A DNA stretch of 64,000 bases from Simplicispira psychrophila DSM 11588 (GTDB taxonomy: Bacteria > Pseudomonadota > Gammaproteobacteria > Burkholderiales > Burkholderiaceae_C). The notes under the pieces are model-generated. The model did not search any database. It was not told the DNA's origin and saw only the letters and a program-made list of their open reading frames with translations. Where the stretch lies: positions 186,001 through 250,000 of the forward strand of contig NZ_JHYS01000004.1 in assembly GCF_000688255.1 (NCBI RefSeq). The letters run 5' to 3'. Positions 37,032 to 54,526 of the stretch are shown here, in pieces; the first letter of the stretch is position 1; every line of letters starts with the position of its first letter. Position numbers and translations under genes: made by a program.

Positions 37032-37073
37032 TTTGGCCTCTAGCGCTGATGGGATAAGCGCTAGTAGCTACTG
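37032..37073 (-). repeat. Dispersed intergenic repeat, copy 9
   Basis: Minus strand: AGTAGCTACTAGCGC then ATCAGCGCTAGAGGCC, between hemL and the acyltransferase gene. Confidence 0.65.
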
Positions 37074-37076
37074 TTT

Positions 37077-38364
<1,288 letters not shown>

Positions 38365-38381
<17 letters not shown>

Positions 38382-39312
38382 GGGGAGGCTGTGCAAAGCC
38401 GTCGGCAGACGGCGGGTCAAGGGGTGCGCTGGCGGGTGCTTCGCTTGCGTCTTCATCGCCGGGTTCGGCCCAGAACATGCGGTCAGGTACCACATGGCCC
38501 ATGCCGGGGCGAAAGCCGCCATCCAGGCAGCGGTCTAGATAGCTTAATGCCTCATTGCAGGCTTCGCCCAAGTCGCTGCCACAAGCCAGCAGCGCGGCCA
38601 GGGCGGCCGACAAGGTGTCGCCGGCGCCGGTGAAAGTGGCATCAAACAGTTCAAAGGGGCTGTTGTTGACAACGCTCAAGGGCGAGGCCAGCACGTTGTC
38701 GACGAACTGTCCGGGCAGGGGGATGCCGGTGACGAGGGTGAAGGGCGTGCCCAGTTCAGCGGCTGCAGCGGCCAAGTCGCGTGCGCTGGGGCTGTGGTCG
38801 TGGCTCCAGTCGGGCAGCAGCCAGCGCCACAGGGTGCTATGGTTGCCGACCAACAGAGTGGTTTGCGGCAATAACAGCGCGCCGAAGGCATCCAGATACG
38901 GGTCGATCAGGCTGTCTTGCCACCACGACAGGTTGGGCATGTAGCTGATGACCGGCAGGTCGGTGTAGTCGGTGGTGAGCGCGGCAATGGCGCTGATGTT
39001 CTCGGGGCTGCCGACAAAACCCACCTTAATGGCTTGTATCGGGACATCTTCCAGCACGGCGCGGGCCTGTTCGGCGACGGCTTCGTCATCAAAGCTGTAG
39101 TGGTCGAAAATTTGCGTGGTATCGCGGATGTAAGCGCCGGTGACGACCGCCACTGGATGCCCACCGACGGAGGCAATGGTGGCGATGTCGGCCGTCAGTC
39201 CGCCAGCGCCGCTGGGGTCGCAGGCGTTAAATACCATCACGCAGGCCGGATTGGCAGTTTCGTCGGCTGCATCCAAAGGGTTGTTGGGCGTATTGGTAAG
39301 CGTTTGTGTCAT
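38365..39312 (-). CDS. thiD: Hydroxymethylpyrimidine/phosphomethylpyrimidine kinase
   Basis: A 315-residue ribokinase-fold kinase acting in thiamine pyrophosphate synthesis. [21 protein letters not shown] and the C-terminal anion hole [17 protein letters not shown] are diagnostic. A Pro/Ala/Asp-rich C-terminal extension of about 30 residues overlaps hemL. No TPP riboswitch is visible upstream. The homologue in Burkholderiales often sits next to hemL, as here. Confidence 0.88.
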
Positions 39313-39406
39313 GAATCCGTCCCCGTGGTAATGGTGGCATGGAAACGGCAGGCAGCTGTGATGACTGGATACAATCGTTGCATTCTACGTGAAGGCCCAT
39401 TAAGCT

Positions 39407-39580
39407 GTGACACCGTCTAAAACCTGGATATGTTTGATTTGTGGTTGGATTTATGACGAGGCTGCGGGTTCTCCCGCGCACGGCATCGCACCCCACACTG
39501 CATGGGAGCAGGTTCCCGCAAGCTGGACCTGTCCTGAATGTGGTGCTGGCAAAGAAGAATTCGAAATGATCGAGATTTAA
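39407..39580 (+). CDS. Rubredoxin
   Basis: A 57-residue iron-sulfur electron carrier; the GTG start at 39407 follows an in-frame stop immediately upstream, so no earlier start exists. GAAGG lies upstream. The Fe(Cys)4 site is C9 and C12 (ICLICGW) plus C42 and C45 (TCPECGAG). The sequence WIYDEAAGSPAHGIAPHTAW is typical of betaproteobacterial rubredoxins. It is divergent from thiD and lies just upstream of pilG, an arrangement common in Burkholderiales. Confidence 0.93.
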   Translation: MTPSKTWICLICGWIYDEAAGSPAHGIAPHTAWEQVPASWTCPECGAGKEEFEMIEI

Positions 39581-39612
39581 ATCGCAGCCAAGCATCTGCG
39601 ATTTTATTTTAT
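39579..39612 (+). terminator. Terminator or attenuator between rubredoxin and pilG
   Basis: AAATCGCAG (39579-39587) pairs with CTGCGATTT (39596-39604), followed by TATTTTAT. It overlaps the rubredoxin stop. Partial read-through would set the rubredoxin to pilG ratio. Confidence 0.65.
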
Positions 39613-39642
39613 CCCACCCCACCCCCGGAGCACTGAAAATCA

Positions 39643-40038
39643 ATGACAACCGGCGTTTCTTTTAAAGTTCTCGTGGTCGATGACAGTAATACCATTCGCC
39701 GCAGTGCAGAGATTTTTCTCAAGCAGGGCGGGCATGAGGTGATGTTGGCCGATGATGGTTTCGATGCCTTGGCAAAAGTCAATGATTATGAGCCGCAGCT
39801 GATTTTTTGCGATATTTTGATGCCAAAACTCGATGGTTATCAGACATGCGCCATTATCAAAAGAAATGAGCGATTTGCCAATACGCCGGTAGTTATGCTG
39901 TCTTCCAAGGACGGTGTTTTTGATAAAGCCCGTGGCCGTATGGTAGGTTGTCAGGAATATCTGACCAAGCCATTTACAAAAGATCAATTGCTGCAGGCTG
40001 TGCAGCAATTTGTTAATAATAAGCAAGGAACATTATAA
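39643..40038 (+). CDS. pilG: Twitching motility response regulator PilG
   Basis: A 131-residue stand-alone receiver domain. The phosphorylation site is D57 in LIFCDILMPKLDGYQT, with the acidic pair in VLVVDDSNTIRRS and the lysine in YLTKPFTKDQL. In Pseudomonas PilG is phosphorylated by ChpA and promotes type IV pilus extension. First gene of the Pil-Chp set; its stop overlaps the pilH ATG by one base (TAATG). Confidence 0.92.
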   Translation: MTTGVSFKVLVVDDSNTIRRSAEIFLKQGGHEVMLADDGFDALAKVNDYEPQLIFCDILMPKLDGYQTCAIIKRNERFANTPVVMLSSKDGVFDKARGRMVGCQEYLTKPFTKDQLLQAVQQFVNNKQGTL

Positions 40039-40403
40039 TGTCTATCCAAAAAGTTCTGGTGGTTGACGACTCGAAAACAGAGTTGATGTATTTGACCGAC
40101 TTGCTGCAGAAAAAGGGGATGCAGGTGCGTACTGCAGAAAATGCGGAAGAAGCCTTTCGCCGGTTGGCAGAAGAAAAGCCTGATCTGATCTTGATGGACG
40201 TGGTCATGCCGGGTCAAAATGGTTTTCAACTCACCCGCGCCATTACCCGTGATCCTTTGTACGCCGATGTGCCGATCATCATGTGTACCAGTAAAAATCA
40301 GGAAACGGACCGTGTCTGGGGGATGCGCCAAGGCGCGCGTGGTTACATCACCAAGCCGGTCAATGCAGTTGAATTGCAAGCCAAGATTGATGCCTTGAGC
40401 TGA
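40038..40403 (+). CDS. pilH: Twitching motility response regulator PilH
   Basis: A 121-residue receiver domain with VLVVDDSKTELMYL, phosphorylation site D54 in LILMDVVMPGQNGFQ and YITKPVNAVEL. In the Pil-Chp model it counters PilG and helps pilus retraction or acts as a phosphate sink. AAGGAA lies eight bases upstream of its ATG, inside pilG. Confidence 0.92.
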   Translation: MSIQKVLVVDDSKTELMYLTDLLQKKGMQVRTAENAEEAFRRLAEEKPDLILMDVVMPGQNGFQLTRAITRDPLYADVPIIMCTSKNQETDRVWGMRQGARGYITKPVNAVELQAKIDALS

Positions 40404-40418
40404 AGCTCTGCACGCTCC

Positions 40419-40946
40419 ATGGCCAACCGCGAAGCACTTCGAGAGCTCCAGATACGTCTTGCCAGCCGCCTGCAGGCTGCGAGAACGGAGGGCTTGTCCG
40501 TCTCTTCCTGGCTGGCGATCGAGTCGGCTGGGAAGTTCTATTTATTGCCACTGGCCCACGCCGGCGAGATTTTTCCGCGCTCTGTTGTGCAGCCCGTGCC
40601 GTATACCCAAAAATGGTTTCTGGGCGTGGCCAATCTGCGTGGCGGTCTGGTCGGTGTGATTGATCTGGCCGGCTTGCTCGGGCAAGCGCAGCAACGCACC
40701 GAGCAAGCCATGGCAGAGACCAGCTTGCTGTCTCTGAATGCGGCTCTGGAGGTGAATGCTGCGCTGCTTATTGATCGCTTGGCAGGCTTGCGCGGCACCG
40801 ATGCCTTTGTGTCTTCCGAGCCCCCCGCAGAGGACGCACCGGTTTTTTTTGGTACGACCTATCTTGATTCCAGCGGCACCCGCTGGCAGGAGCTGGATTT
40901 GCAGGCCCTGTCCCAACATCCCGCATTTTTGAGCATCCGTGCTTGA
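40419..40946 (+). CDS. pilI: CheW-like adaptor protein PilI
   Basis: A 175-residue CheW-domain protein linking the receptor PilJ to the kinase ChpA. Recognisable regions are FYLLPLAHAGEIFP and the CheW core WFLGVANLRGGLVGVIDLAGLLG. It follows pilH by 15 bases and precedes pilJ by 20. Confidence 0.9.
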   Translation: MANREALRELQIRLASRLQAARTEGLSVSSWLAIESAGKFYLLPLAHAGEIFPRSVVQPVPYTQKWFLGVANLRGGLVGVIDLAGLLGQAQQRTEQAMAETSLLSLNAALEVNAALLIDRLAGLRGTDAFVSSEPPAEDAPVFFGTTYLDSSGTRWQELDLQALSQHPAFLSIRA

Positions 40947-40966
40947 GTTCCCTGTAAGGCTGCACC

Positions 40967-43258
40967 ATGTCTGTCGTGAAACAATTCGGAAAATTTTTCG
41001 GCCGTGCCCCGCAAGCATCGGCGGCCGGGGTCAATTTCCCCGCAGCCATGGGCCACGATGCCCTCGCCGATGAAGCCCTGGATGCGTCGCAATTGCGCAG
41101 CCCCTATCCGGGCGATGCCTTGAACAGTGTGCAGGGCGAACCGAGTGCCTATGGCGCCGATTCCCTTTTGCCGGACGCCGAGCCGGACGCCGATACCGTT
41201 TCTTTGCCGCTGCTGGGACGCGGTACGGCCGGCAGTCTGCAAAAACGCCTGCTGGTGCTGCTGGCGATTGGCGTTGTGGTGCTGGCCTTGATTGCTGGCT
41301 GGGTGCTGCAGCAGGCCGATCGGGCTGCGCAGCAACTGGCGGCTACCGGTCAGTCCCTGATGCAGTCGCAGCGTTTGGCCAAATCGGTGTCACAGGCGCT
41401 GGTGGGCAGTCCGCAGGCGTTCCCTGACGTGGTCGAAAGCTCGGGCGTGCTGGCGCGTAACGTGCGCGCGCTGAACGCGGGGGATGCGGAGCTGGGTGTA
41501 CAGGCTTTGGGTGAAGCGTTTCAGAGCGATCTGACGGCCATCACGCCGCTGATGGAGCGCGCCGAGCGCAACGCCAGCATGGTGATGGGACAGCAAAAAA
41601 TTCTGACCCGGGTGGGTGATGCCCTGCGCACCATCAACCGCCAATCGGCAGAACTGCTGGAGATCGCTGAAACGGTGTCTTCCTTGAAGCTGCAGCAAAA
41701 CGCCTCGGTCGCCGAGATTTCTGCCGCCGGCCAGTTGGTCATGCTGACCCAGCGCATCGGTAAATCAGCCAACGAATTCCAGACCACCGAAGGCGTGAGC
41801 CCCGAGGCGGTATTTTTGCTGGGCAAAGACTTGAACGCGTTCAAGGAAATCGCCCAAGGCCTGCTCGATGGCAGCGCCGAGCAGCATTTGACCGCCACCA
41901 AAGACCTGCAGACGCGCGAGCAATTGGGTGCTTTGATCAAGTTGTACGAAGAAACACGCACACAGGCCGGCGCCATTCTGGGCAACCTGCAGGGGCTGGT
42001 GTCGGCGCGCGAAGCGCAAACCTCCATCCTCGCCGATAGCGAGCCACTGCGCCGCCAGATGGAGGGCTTGCAAAGCAAGCTCTCCGCCCAGACCGGCATG
42101 GGTGCGGGCCAGTTTGCGGCTCTGCTGTTGGCCGGCTTGTTCGTGTTGTTGTGCGGTGTCGGTATCTCGCGGGTGCAGTTGCTCGACAGCCGGGGGCGCC
42201 AGAAAGTGGCTGAGTTGCAACACCGGGATGCCCAGCGCCAAGAGCATGAGGCCAAGCGCGTCAACGATGCCAACCAAGCGGCCATTTTGCGTCTGATGAA
42301 CGAATTGCAGTCGGTGGCCGAGGGCGATCTGACCCAGGAAGCCACCGTGACCGAAGACATCACCGGCGCCATTGCCGACTCGGTCAACTACACGGTGGAA
42401 GAGTTGCGACAACTGGTCGGCAGCGTGCAAAACACGGTGACCCGGGTGGCACACACCACCGCCCAGGTCGATAGCACTTCGACTGAATTGCTGGCGGCCT
42501 CGACTGAGCAACTGCGCGAGATTCGCGAAACTGGCCGCTCGGTGCTGGACATGGCCTCGCGTATCAATGTGGTGTCGTCCCAGGCGCAAGAGTCCGCTGC
42601 CGTGGCTCGCCAGTCGCTGCAGGCGGCAGATACTGGTTTGCAGGCGGTACAAAACGCGATTGGTGGTATGAATTCCATCCGCGATCAGATCCAGGATACC
42701 TCCAAGCGCATCAAGCGGCTGGGCGAATCGTCACAAGAGATTGGCGAAATCACTGAACTGATTTCTGACATTACCGAGCAGACCAACGTGTTGGCGCTGA
42801 ACGCCGCCATCCAGGCCGCTTCGGCTGGTGAGGCCGGACGCGGCTTTTCGGTGGTGGCGGAAGAAGTGCAGCGACTGGCGGAGCGCTCCGCTGATGCCAC
42901 GCGCCAGATTTCTGCGCTGGTGAAGGCCATTCAGACCGACACCCAGGACGCTGTGGCCGCCATGGAGCGCTCCACGCAAGGGGTGGTTGAAGGCGCGCGC
43001 CTGTCGGACAGCGCCGGTACCGCCCTGTCTGAAATTGACTTGGTGTCACGCCGCCTGGCCGATCTGATTGAGCAAATTTCCACTTCCACGTCGCACGAGG
43101 CCACCATGGCCAACGAAGTGGCTGAGAACATCCAGCATATTTTTGCGGTGACCGAGCAGACCGGCGAAGGCACCCGCAGCACGGCGCAGCAGGTGCGTGA
43201 ACTCTCCCACATGGCGGAAGAACTGCGCCAGTCGGTGGCTCGGTTCAAGATTGCCTGA
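40967..43258 (+). CDS. pilJ: Methyl-accepting chemotaxis protein PilJ
   Basis: A 763-residue membrane receptor of the Pil-Chp pathway. A cytoplasmic N-terminal tail of about 85 residues precedes membrane helix 1 (about 92-112, [20 protein letters not shown]); a helical periplasmic sensor with two PilJ-type repeats follows; helix 2 is at about 380-400. A HAMP-like linker leads to the signalling domain, whose hairpin tip is [20 protein letters not shown]. The four-helix periplasmic part is thought to sense pilin or surface contact. Confidence 0.93.
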   Translation: MSVVKQFGKFFGRAPQASAAGVNFPAAMGHDALADEALDASQLRSPYPGDALNSVQGEPSAYGADSLLPDAEPDADTVSLPLLGRGTAGSLQKRLLVLLAIGVVVLALIAGWVLQQADRAAQQLAATGQSLMQSQRLAKSVSQALVGSPQAFPDVVESSGVLARNVRALNAGDAELGVQALGEAFQSDLTAITPLMERAERNASMVMGQQKILTRVGDALRTINRQSAELLEIAETVSSLKLQQNASVAEISAAGQLVMLTQRIGKSANEFQTTEGVSPEAVFLLGKDLNAFKEIAQGLLDGSAEQHLTATKDLQTREQLGALIKLYEETRTQAGAILGNLQGLVSAREAQTSILADSEPLRRQMEGLQSKLSAQTGMGAGQFAALLLAGLFVLLCGVGISRVQLLDSRGRQKVAELQHRDAQRQEHEAKRVNDANQAAILRLMNELQSVAEGDLTQEATVTEDITGAIADSVNYTVEELRQLVGSVQNTVTRVAHTTAQVDSTSTELLAASTEQLREIRETGRSVLDMASRINVVSSQAQESAAVARQSLQAADTGLQAVQNAIGGMNSIRDQIQDTSKRIKRLGESSQEIGEITELISDITEQTNVLALNAAIQAASAGEAGRGFSVVAEEVQRLAERSADATRQISALVKAIQTDTQDAVAAMERSTQGVVEGARLSDSAGTALSEIDLVSRRLADLIEQISTSTSHEATMANEVAENIQHIFAVTEQTGEGTRSTAQQVRELSHMAEELRQSVARFKIA

Positions 43259-43302
43259 CGCCCTGAATAACGAACGGGCTCTGTGCAGCCGGGAACGAAT
43301 CC

Positions 43303-50133
<6,831 letters not shown>

Positions 50134-50165
50134 GCCGGGCTGCTGACCCAGCCTGCCGTCCTCCT

Positions 50166-50200
50166 CCCCAGGGCCGCTTTGTGCGGCCCTGGGGCTTTTT
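50166..50200 (+). terminator. Strong Rho-independent terminator after chpA
   Basis: Perfect 12-bp stem CCCCAGGGCCGC/GCGGCCCTGGGG with loop TTTGT, then C and five T. Closes the Pil-Chp operon. Confidence 0.93.
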
Positions 50201-50299
50201 GGCGGCACAAAGTCAGCCTAAAAGCAACAGAAAAAATGTTGCATCTGGCGCCTGAGCCACCGGGCAGAGAGGGCACAGGTTGGCCGTTAAAATTGGTGA

Positions 50300-50899
50300 A
50301 TGTCTGCCGCTATATCCACCCCCAACCTGACGCACCATTTCCTCATTGCGATGCCGGGCCTGGAAGACGCTGCCTTTGCGCGCAGTGTGATTTATGTGTG
50401 TGAACACAGCCCGCGCGGCGCGCTCGGGCTGATCATCAACAAACCCACCGACATCACCCTCCCGAGTCTTTTTGAGCGCATCGAGCTCAATTTTGGCCGC
50501 GCAGATCTGCGCGAGACGCCGGTTTTTTTGGGTGGGCCGGTGCAGACCGAACGCGGTTTTGTCTTGCACGACCCGATGCGCGGTGCCGACGAGGCCAGCG
50601 AAGAATCAGGCTATGCCTCGACCCTGCGCATTCCCGGCGGGTTGGACATGACCACCTCCAAGGACGTGCTGGAAGCCCTGTCCTCAGGCGCCGGCCCGCA
50701 CCGCGTGCTGGTCACGCTGGGTTACGCGTCGTGGGGCGAGGGCCAGCTCGAATCCGAACTGGCAGAAAACAGCTGGCTCACGGTGGAGGCCGATATGGGG
50801 CTGATTTTTGATACCCCGGTGGCCGAGCGCTACGACGGCGCCTTGGGCCTGCTGGGATTGCAGGCTTGGCGCCTGGCACCACAGGCGGGACACGCATGA
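50300..50899 (+). CDS. YqgE/AlgH family protein
   Basis: A 199-residue protein of the YqgE/AlgH family, whose biochemical function is unknown. HHFLIAMPGLEDAAFARSVIYVCEH, GALGLIINKP, PVFLGGPVQTERGFVLH and VLVTLGYASWGEGQLE are conserved landmarks. As in most proteobacteria it is coupled to ruvX, here by an ATGA overlap. The ATG at 50300 fits the usual N-terminus. Confidence 0.92.
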   Translation: MSAAISTPNLTHHFLIAMPGLEDAAFARSVIYVCEHSPRGALGLIINKPTDITLPSLFERIELNFGRADLRETPVFLGGPVQTERGFVLHDPMRGADEASEESGYASTLRIPGGLDMTTSKDVLEALSSGAGPHRVLVTLGYASWGEGQLESELAENSWLTVEADMGLIFDTPVAERYDGALGLLGLQAWRLAPQAGHA

Positions 50900-51318
50900 C
50901 GGCGCCGCAGTCCGTCCCCGTCCCCGTACCAGACCACTTGCAGAGTTTTCTGGCCCTGGACTTGGGCCTCAAGCGCACCGGTGTCGCCGTTGGCAACCGT
51001 CTGCTGCGCAGCGCCACACCGCAGGCCACCATCCGCGCTGAGGGCGACGCGCGTTTTGCCCAAGTGGCTGCGCGTTTGGCTGAATGGCAGCCCGAGGCGC
51101 TGGTCATCGGCGTGCCCTACCACCCCGACGGCGCCAGCCACGAGAACACCGCGCGCGCGCTGAAGTTTGCGCGCCAACTGCGCGGGCGCTTTGGTCTGCC
51201 GGTGTTCGAGGTGGATGAGCGCTATAGCACCACCGAAGCCCTGGCCGGCGGCGCGCGCGACGCCGACGCGGCCTCGGCCTGCATCATCTTGGAACAGTTT
51301 TTGAGGAATCTTTCATGA
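50896..51318 (+). CDS. ruvX: Holliday junction resolvase-like RuvX (YqgF)
   Basis: A 140-residue RNase H-fold protein implicated in 16S rRNA 5' processing and named as a putative Holliday junction resolvase. FLALDLGLKRTGVAVGN carries the first catalytic Asp; VIGVPYHPDG and VFEVDERYSTTEA supply the others. ATG at 50896 overlaps the yqgE stop; its own stop overlaps the pyrR start. Confidence 0.93.
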   Translation: MTAPQSVPVPVPDHLQSFLALDLGLKRTGVAVGNRLLRSATPQATIRAEGDARFAQVAARLAEWQPEALVIGVPYHPDGASHENTARALKFARQLRGRFGLPVFEVDERYSTTEALAGGARDADAASACIILEQFLRNLS

Positions 51319-51845
51319 CCGCTCCCCTTTCCGCCAGCGCCGCCCGTGCTGGTAGCCTGGTGCTCGACGCCGAGGCCTTGTACGGCGAACTGCTGCGCGG
51401 CGTACGCAGCCTGCGCACGCTGGACACGCGCTTGGCTGGCATTGCCTCGGGCGGTGCCTGGCTGGCTGAGCGTCTGCAGCACGACCTGGGACTCGACGGC
51501 GCCGCCGGTGTGCTGTCTTCGGCCATGCACCGTGACGACTTTGCCCAGCGCGGCCTGAGCGCCAGCGCCCAGACCACGCTGCCATTTGACGTCAACGGTG
51601 CCGATATCTTGCTGCTGGACGACGTGCTCTACACCGGCCGCACTGTGCGCGCCGTGCTCAACGAGCTGTACGACTATGGCCGTCCAGCGCGCGTGCGTCT
51701 GGCGGTGCTGGTCGATCGCGGTGGGCGCGAACTGCCGGTGCAGGCCGACTTTGCCGCCGCACGCGTGGCGCTGCCTGGCACCCAATCGCTGGCACTGGCG
51801 CGCACCGACGCTGGCGCCTTCCATTTCCAGATTTGCGAGGTTTGA
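51315..51845 (+). CDS. pyrR: PyrR-like uracil phosphoribosyltransferase/regulator
   Basis: A 176-residue type I phosphoribosyltransferase with the PRPP loop ILLLDDVLYTGRTVRAVLN and the N-terminal block RSLRTLDTRLAGIASGGAWLAERL. In Bacillus PyrR regulates pyr mRNA by attenuation; in Pseudomonas-type pyrR-pyrB-pyrC' operons its regulatory role is less clear. It precedes pyrB by three bases. No leader with PyrR-binding loops is seen, as the gene is inside an operon starting at yqgE or earlier. Confidence 0.9.
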   Translation: MTAPLSASAARAGSLVLDAEALYGELLRGVRSLRTLDTRLAGIASGGAWLAERLQHDLGLDGAAGVLSSAMHRDDFAQRGLSASAQTTLPFDVNGADILLLDDVLYTGRTVRAVLNELYDYGRPARVRLAVLVDRGGRELPVQADFAAARVALPGTQSLALARTDAGAFHFQICEV

Positions 51846-51848
51846 TCC

Positions 51849-52811
51849 GTGCTGCACCAGCGCAACCCCCAACTCAATACCCATGGCGAGCTGCTTCACC
51901 TGCTGTCCATCGAGGGTCTGCCGCGCGACATCGTCACGCACATCCTCGACACGGCCGCCAACTTTGTCTCGGTGAACGACCGCGAGGTCAAGAAAGTGCC
52001 GCTGCTGCGCGGCAAAAGCGTCTTCAACCTGTTTTTTGAAAACAGCACCCGCACGCGCACGACGTTCGAGATTGCCGCCAAGCGCCTGTCGGCCGATGTG
52101 CTGAACCTCGACATTGCGCGTAGCTCGGCCAGCAAGGGCGAGTCGCTGCTCGACACCATCGCCAACCTGTCGGCCATGGCGGCCGATCTGTTTGTGGTGC
52201 GCCACAGCGAATCGGGCGCCCCGTATCTGATCGCCCAGCATGTGGCGCCGCACGTCCACGTCATCAACGCCGGCGACGGGCGCCACGCCCACCCGACGCA
52301 GGGGCTGCTGGACCTGTACACCATCCGACACTACAAAAAAGACTTCAGTAACCTGACCGTGGCCATCGTCGGTGATGTGCTGCACTCGCGCGTGGCGCGC
52401 TCGGACATCCACGGCCTCACCACCTTGGGCTGCGCCGAAGTGCGCGTGGTCGGGCCGCGCACCCTGGTGCCGGCAGATATGGCGCCGATGGGCGTGCGCG
52501 TCTGCCATACGTTGGAAGAGGGCATCAAGGACGCCGACGTGATCATCATGTTGCGCCTGCAAAACGAGCGCATGAACGGGGCCTTGCTGCCGTCCAGCCA
52601 GGAGTATTTCAAGAGCTTTGGCCTGACGCCCGAGAAGCTGCAACTGGCCCAACCCGATGCCATCGTCATGCACCCCGGCCCGATCAACCGCGGCGTCGAG
52701 ATCGACTCGGCCGTGGTCGATGGTCCGCAAAGCGTGATCCTGCCGCAGGTCACTTTCGGCATTGCCGTGCGCATGGCGGTGATGTCGATCATCGCCGGCA
52801 ACGAGGCATGA
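51849..52811 (+). CDS. pyrB: Aspartate carbamoyltransferase catalytic subunit
   Basis: A 320-residue enzyme forming carbamoyl-aspartate, the committed step of pyrimidine synthesis. The carbamoyl phosphate motif is [38 protein letters not shown] and [13 protein letters not shown] follow. GTG start three bases after pyrR. No pyrI regulatory subunit is present, consistent with the class that assembles with a PyrC' partner encoded next. Confidence 0.95.
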   Translation: MLHQRNPQLNTHGELLHLLSIEGLPRDIVTHILDTAANFVSVNDREVKKVPLLRGKSVFNLFFENSTRTRTTFEIAAKRLSADVLNLDIARSSASKGESLLDTIANLSAMAADLFVVRHSESGAPYLIAQHVAPHVHVINAGDGRHAHPTQGLLDLYTIRHYKKDFSNLTVAIVGDVLHSRVARSDIHGLTTLGCAEVRVVGPRTLVPADMAPMGVRVCHTLEEGIKDADVIIMLRLQNERMNGALLPSSQEYFKSFGLTPEKLQLAQPDAIVMHPGPINRGVEIDSAVVDGPQSVILPQVTFGIAVRMAVMSIIAGNEA

Positions 52812-52814
52812 TTG

Positions 52815-52866
52815 CTATTTATTTAGTAGCTATTGGCGCTTGTTGCATAAGCGCTAGAGGCTCATT
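52815..52866 (+). repeat. Dispersed intergenic repeat, copy 10
   Basis: AGTAGCTATTGGCGC then GCATAAGCGCTAGAGGCTC, in the 67-bp pyrB-pyrC' gap. Confidence 0.65.
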
Positions 52867-52878
52867 TGGCATAAAACC

Positions 52879-54177
52879 ATGAAGATACTCATCCAGAACG
52901 GCCGCGTCATTGATCCCGCCAGCGGCTTTGACCAGATCTGCGACATTGCGCTGGCGGCGGGTCGCATCATGGGCATGGATCGGGTCGCGCCCGACTTTGC
53001 GCCGCACCGCGTCATTGACGCAACCGGCTGCATCGTGCTGCCGGGTTTGGTCGATTTGGCGGCGCGCCTGCGCGAGCCCGGTTATGAGCACGAAGGCATG
53101 TTGGAGTCAGAAATGGCTGCCGCCGTCGCCGGTGGTGTCACCAGCCTGGTCTGCCCGCCCGACACCGACCCGGTACTGGACGAGCCCGGCTTGGTCGAAA
53201 TGCTGAAATTTCGCGCGCAAAAGCTGCACCAGGCGCGCCTGTTCCCGCTCGGCGCACTGACGCGTGGTCTGGCCGGCGAAGTGCTGACCGAAATGCTGGA
53301 GCTGACCGAGTCCGGCTGCGTCGGTTTTGGCCAAGCCGAAGTGCCGCTGGTCAGCACCCAGGTGCTGCAACGCGCGCTGCAATACGCCGCCACCTTTGGC
53401 TATACCGTCTGGCTGCGCCCGCAAGAGCTGTACTTGGGCAAAGGCGTGGCCGCCAGCGGTGCGCTGGCCACACGGCTGGGGCTATCGGGCATTCCGGTGG
53501 CGGCAGAAACCATTGCCTTGCACACGATTTTTGAGCTGCTGCGTAGCACCGGCGCCCGCGTCCATCTGTGCCGCATCAGCAGCGCCGCGGGTATCGAGCT
53601 GGTGCGCGGCGCCAAGGCGCAAGGCTTGAACGTGACCTGCGACATCAGCATCAACACGCTGCACCTGACGGAAAACGACATCGGCTTCTTCGACAGCCGC
53701 GCCCGCCTGACGCCACCGCTGCGCCAGCAACGCGACCGCGACGCCCTGCGCGCGGCGCTGCTAGACGGCACGGTGGACGCGCTGGTGTCTGACCACACGC
53801 CGGTCGATGCAGACGCCAAGACGCTGCCGTTCGCCGAGGCCGAGCCGGGTGCCACCGGGTTGGAGTTGTTGCTCAGCCTCGCGCTGAAGTGGTCGCAAGA
53901 CAGCGGCGCGCCGTTGGTGCGTGCGCTGGCTGTCGTGACCAGTGCGCCGGCGCAGGTGCTGGGCAGTGCGCTGGGAACGCTGCAGGCCAGCGTCGGCCAG
54001 TTGGTCGAGGGCGGTGTGGGTGATGTCTGCATCTTCGATCCGAACGGCGCCTGGACGGTGCGGGATGACACGCTGCGCAGCCAGGGCAAGCACACGCCGT
54101 TCACCGGCTACGAGCTGCCGGGGCGGGTGCGGTGTACGTTGGTGGGTGGGCAGATGGCCTTTGAACGGTCCGCCTGA
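52879..54177 (+). CDS. pyrC': Dihydroorotase-like protein (PyrC', probably non-catalytic)
   Basis: A 432-residue amidohydrolase-fold protein clearly of the dihydroorotase family (GLVDLAARLREPGYEHEG, SDHTPVDADAKTLPFAEAEPG). The metal-binding HxH that should occupy positions 61 and 63 is Ala and Arg, and the expected His-containing segment in the middle reads WLRPQE. The catalytic Asp region (VSDHTPV) is retained. This matches PyrC' of Pseudomonas, an inactive homologue needed for assembly of aspartate carbamoyltransferase. An active dihydroorotase is then expected elsewhere. It follows pyrB on the same strand. Confidence 0.9.
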   Translation: MKILIQNGRVIDPASGFDQICDIALAAGRIMGMDRVAPDFAPHRVIDATGCIVLPGLVDLAARLREPGYEHEGMLESEMAAAVAGGVTSLVCPPDTDPVLDEPGLVEMLKFRAQKLHQARLFPLGALTRGLAGEVLTEMLELTESGCVGFGQAEVPLVSTQVLQRALQYAATFGYTVWLRPQELYLGKGVAASGALATRLGLSGIPVAAETIALHTIFELLRSTGARVHLCRISSAAGIELVRGAKAQGLNVTCDISINTLHLTENDIGFFDSRARLTPPLRQQRDRDALRAALLDGTVDALVSDHTPVDADAKTLPFAEAEPGATGLELLLSLALKWSQDSGAPLVRALAVVTSAPAQVLGSALGTLQASVGQLVEGGVGDVCIFDPNGAWTVRDDTLRSQGKHTPFTGYELPGRVRCTLVGGQMAFERSA

Positions 54178-54526
54178 GTTTGGCGCTGGTGCTGTTGCGC
54201 ACTAGCGCGCTCTTTGCTGAGGGCGGGGGCCGCGCAAACTCGCTGCGCTCAAACAGCGCGCGGCCCTGATCCGCCTGAAGCTGCGCTCCTCGGCGCAGCC
54301 AGACGGGGGTTGAGGAGATGGACAGCCAACAGCCGAAAAGCCACCCTGCCATCACGGCCAGCGGCGCTGAATACGCCACTGCGCTGTTGACATCTCCGGG
54401 GGCATCAAGCATTCAAAAACAATAGCTGCAACCGCAAGTATCCATTCGATTTCAGGTGGCTTTCTATCGGGAACCCTATAAATACGTGCGGTATACGCTC
54501 ACTTTTTAGATGGCCACCGACACCTC
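54178..54526. other. Non-coding region with a long hairpin and repeat pieces
   Basis: About 350 bp without a convincing gene. It contains a 9-bp perfect hairpin arm pair GGGCCGCGC (54227-54235) and GCGCGGCCC (54258-54266), too T-poor to be a classical terminator. Near 54417-54512 are broken pieces of the dispersed repeat (AACAATAGCTGC; the reverse complement of AAATACGTGCGGTATACGC). Weak open frames on both strands lack ribosome sites and recognisable domains. Confidence 0.5.
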
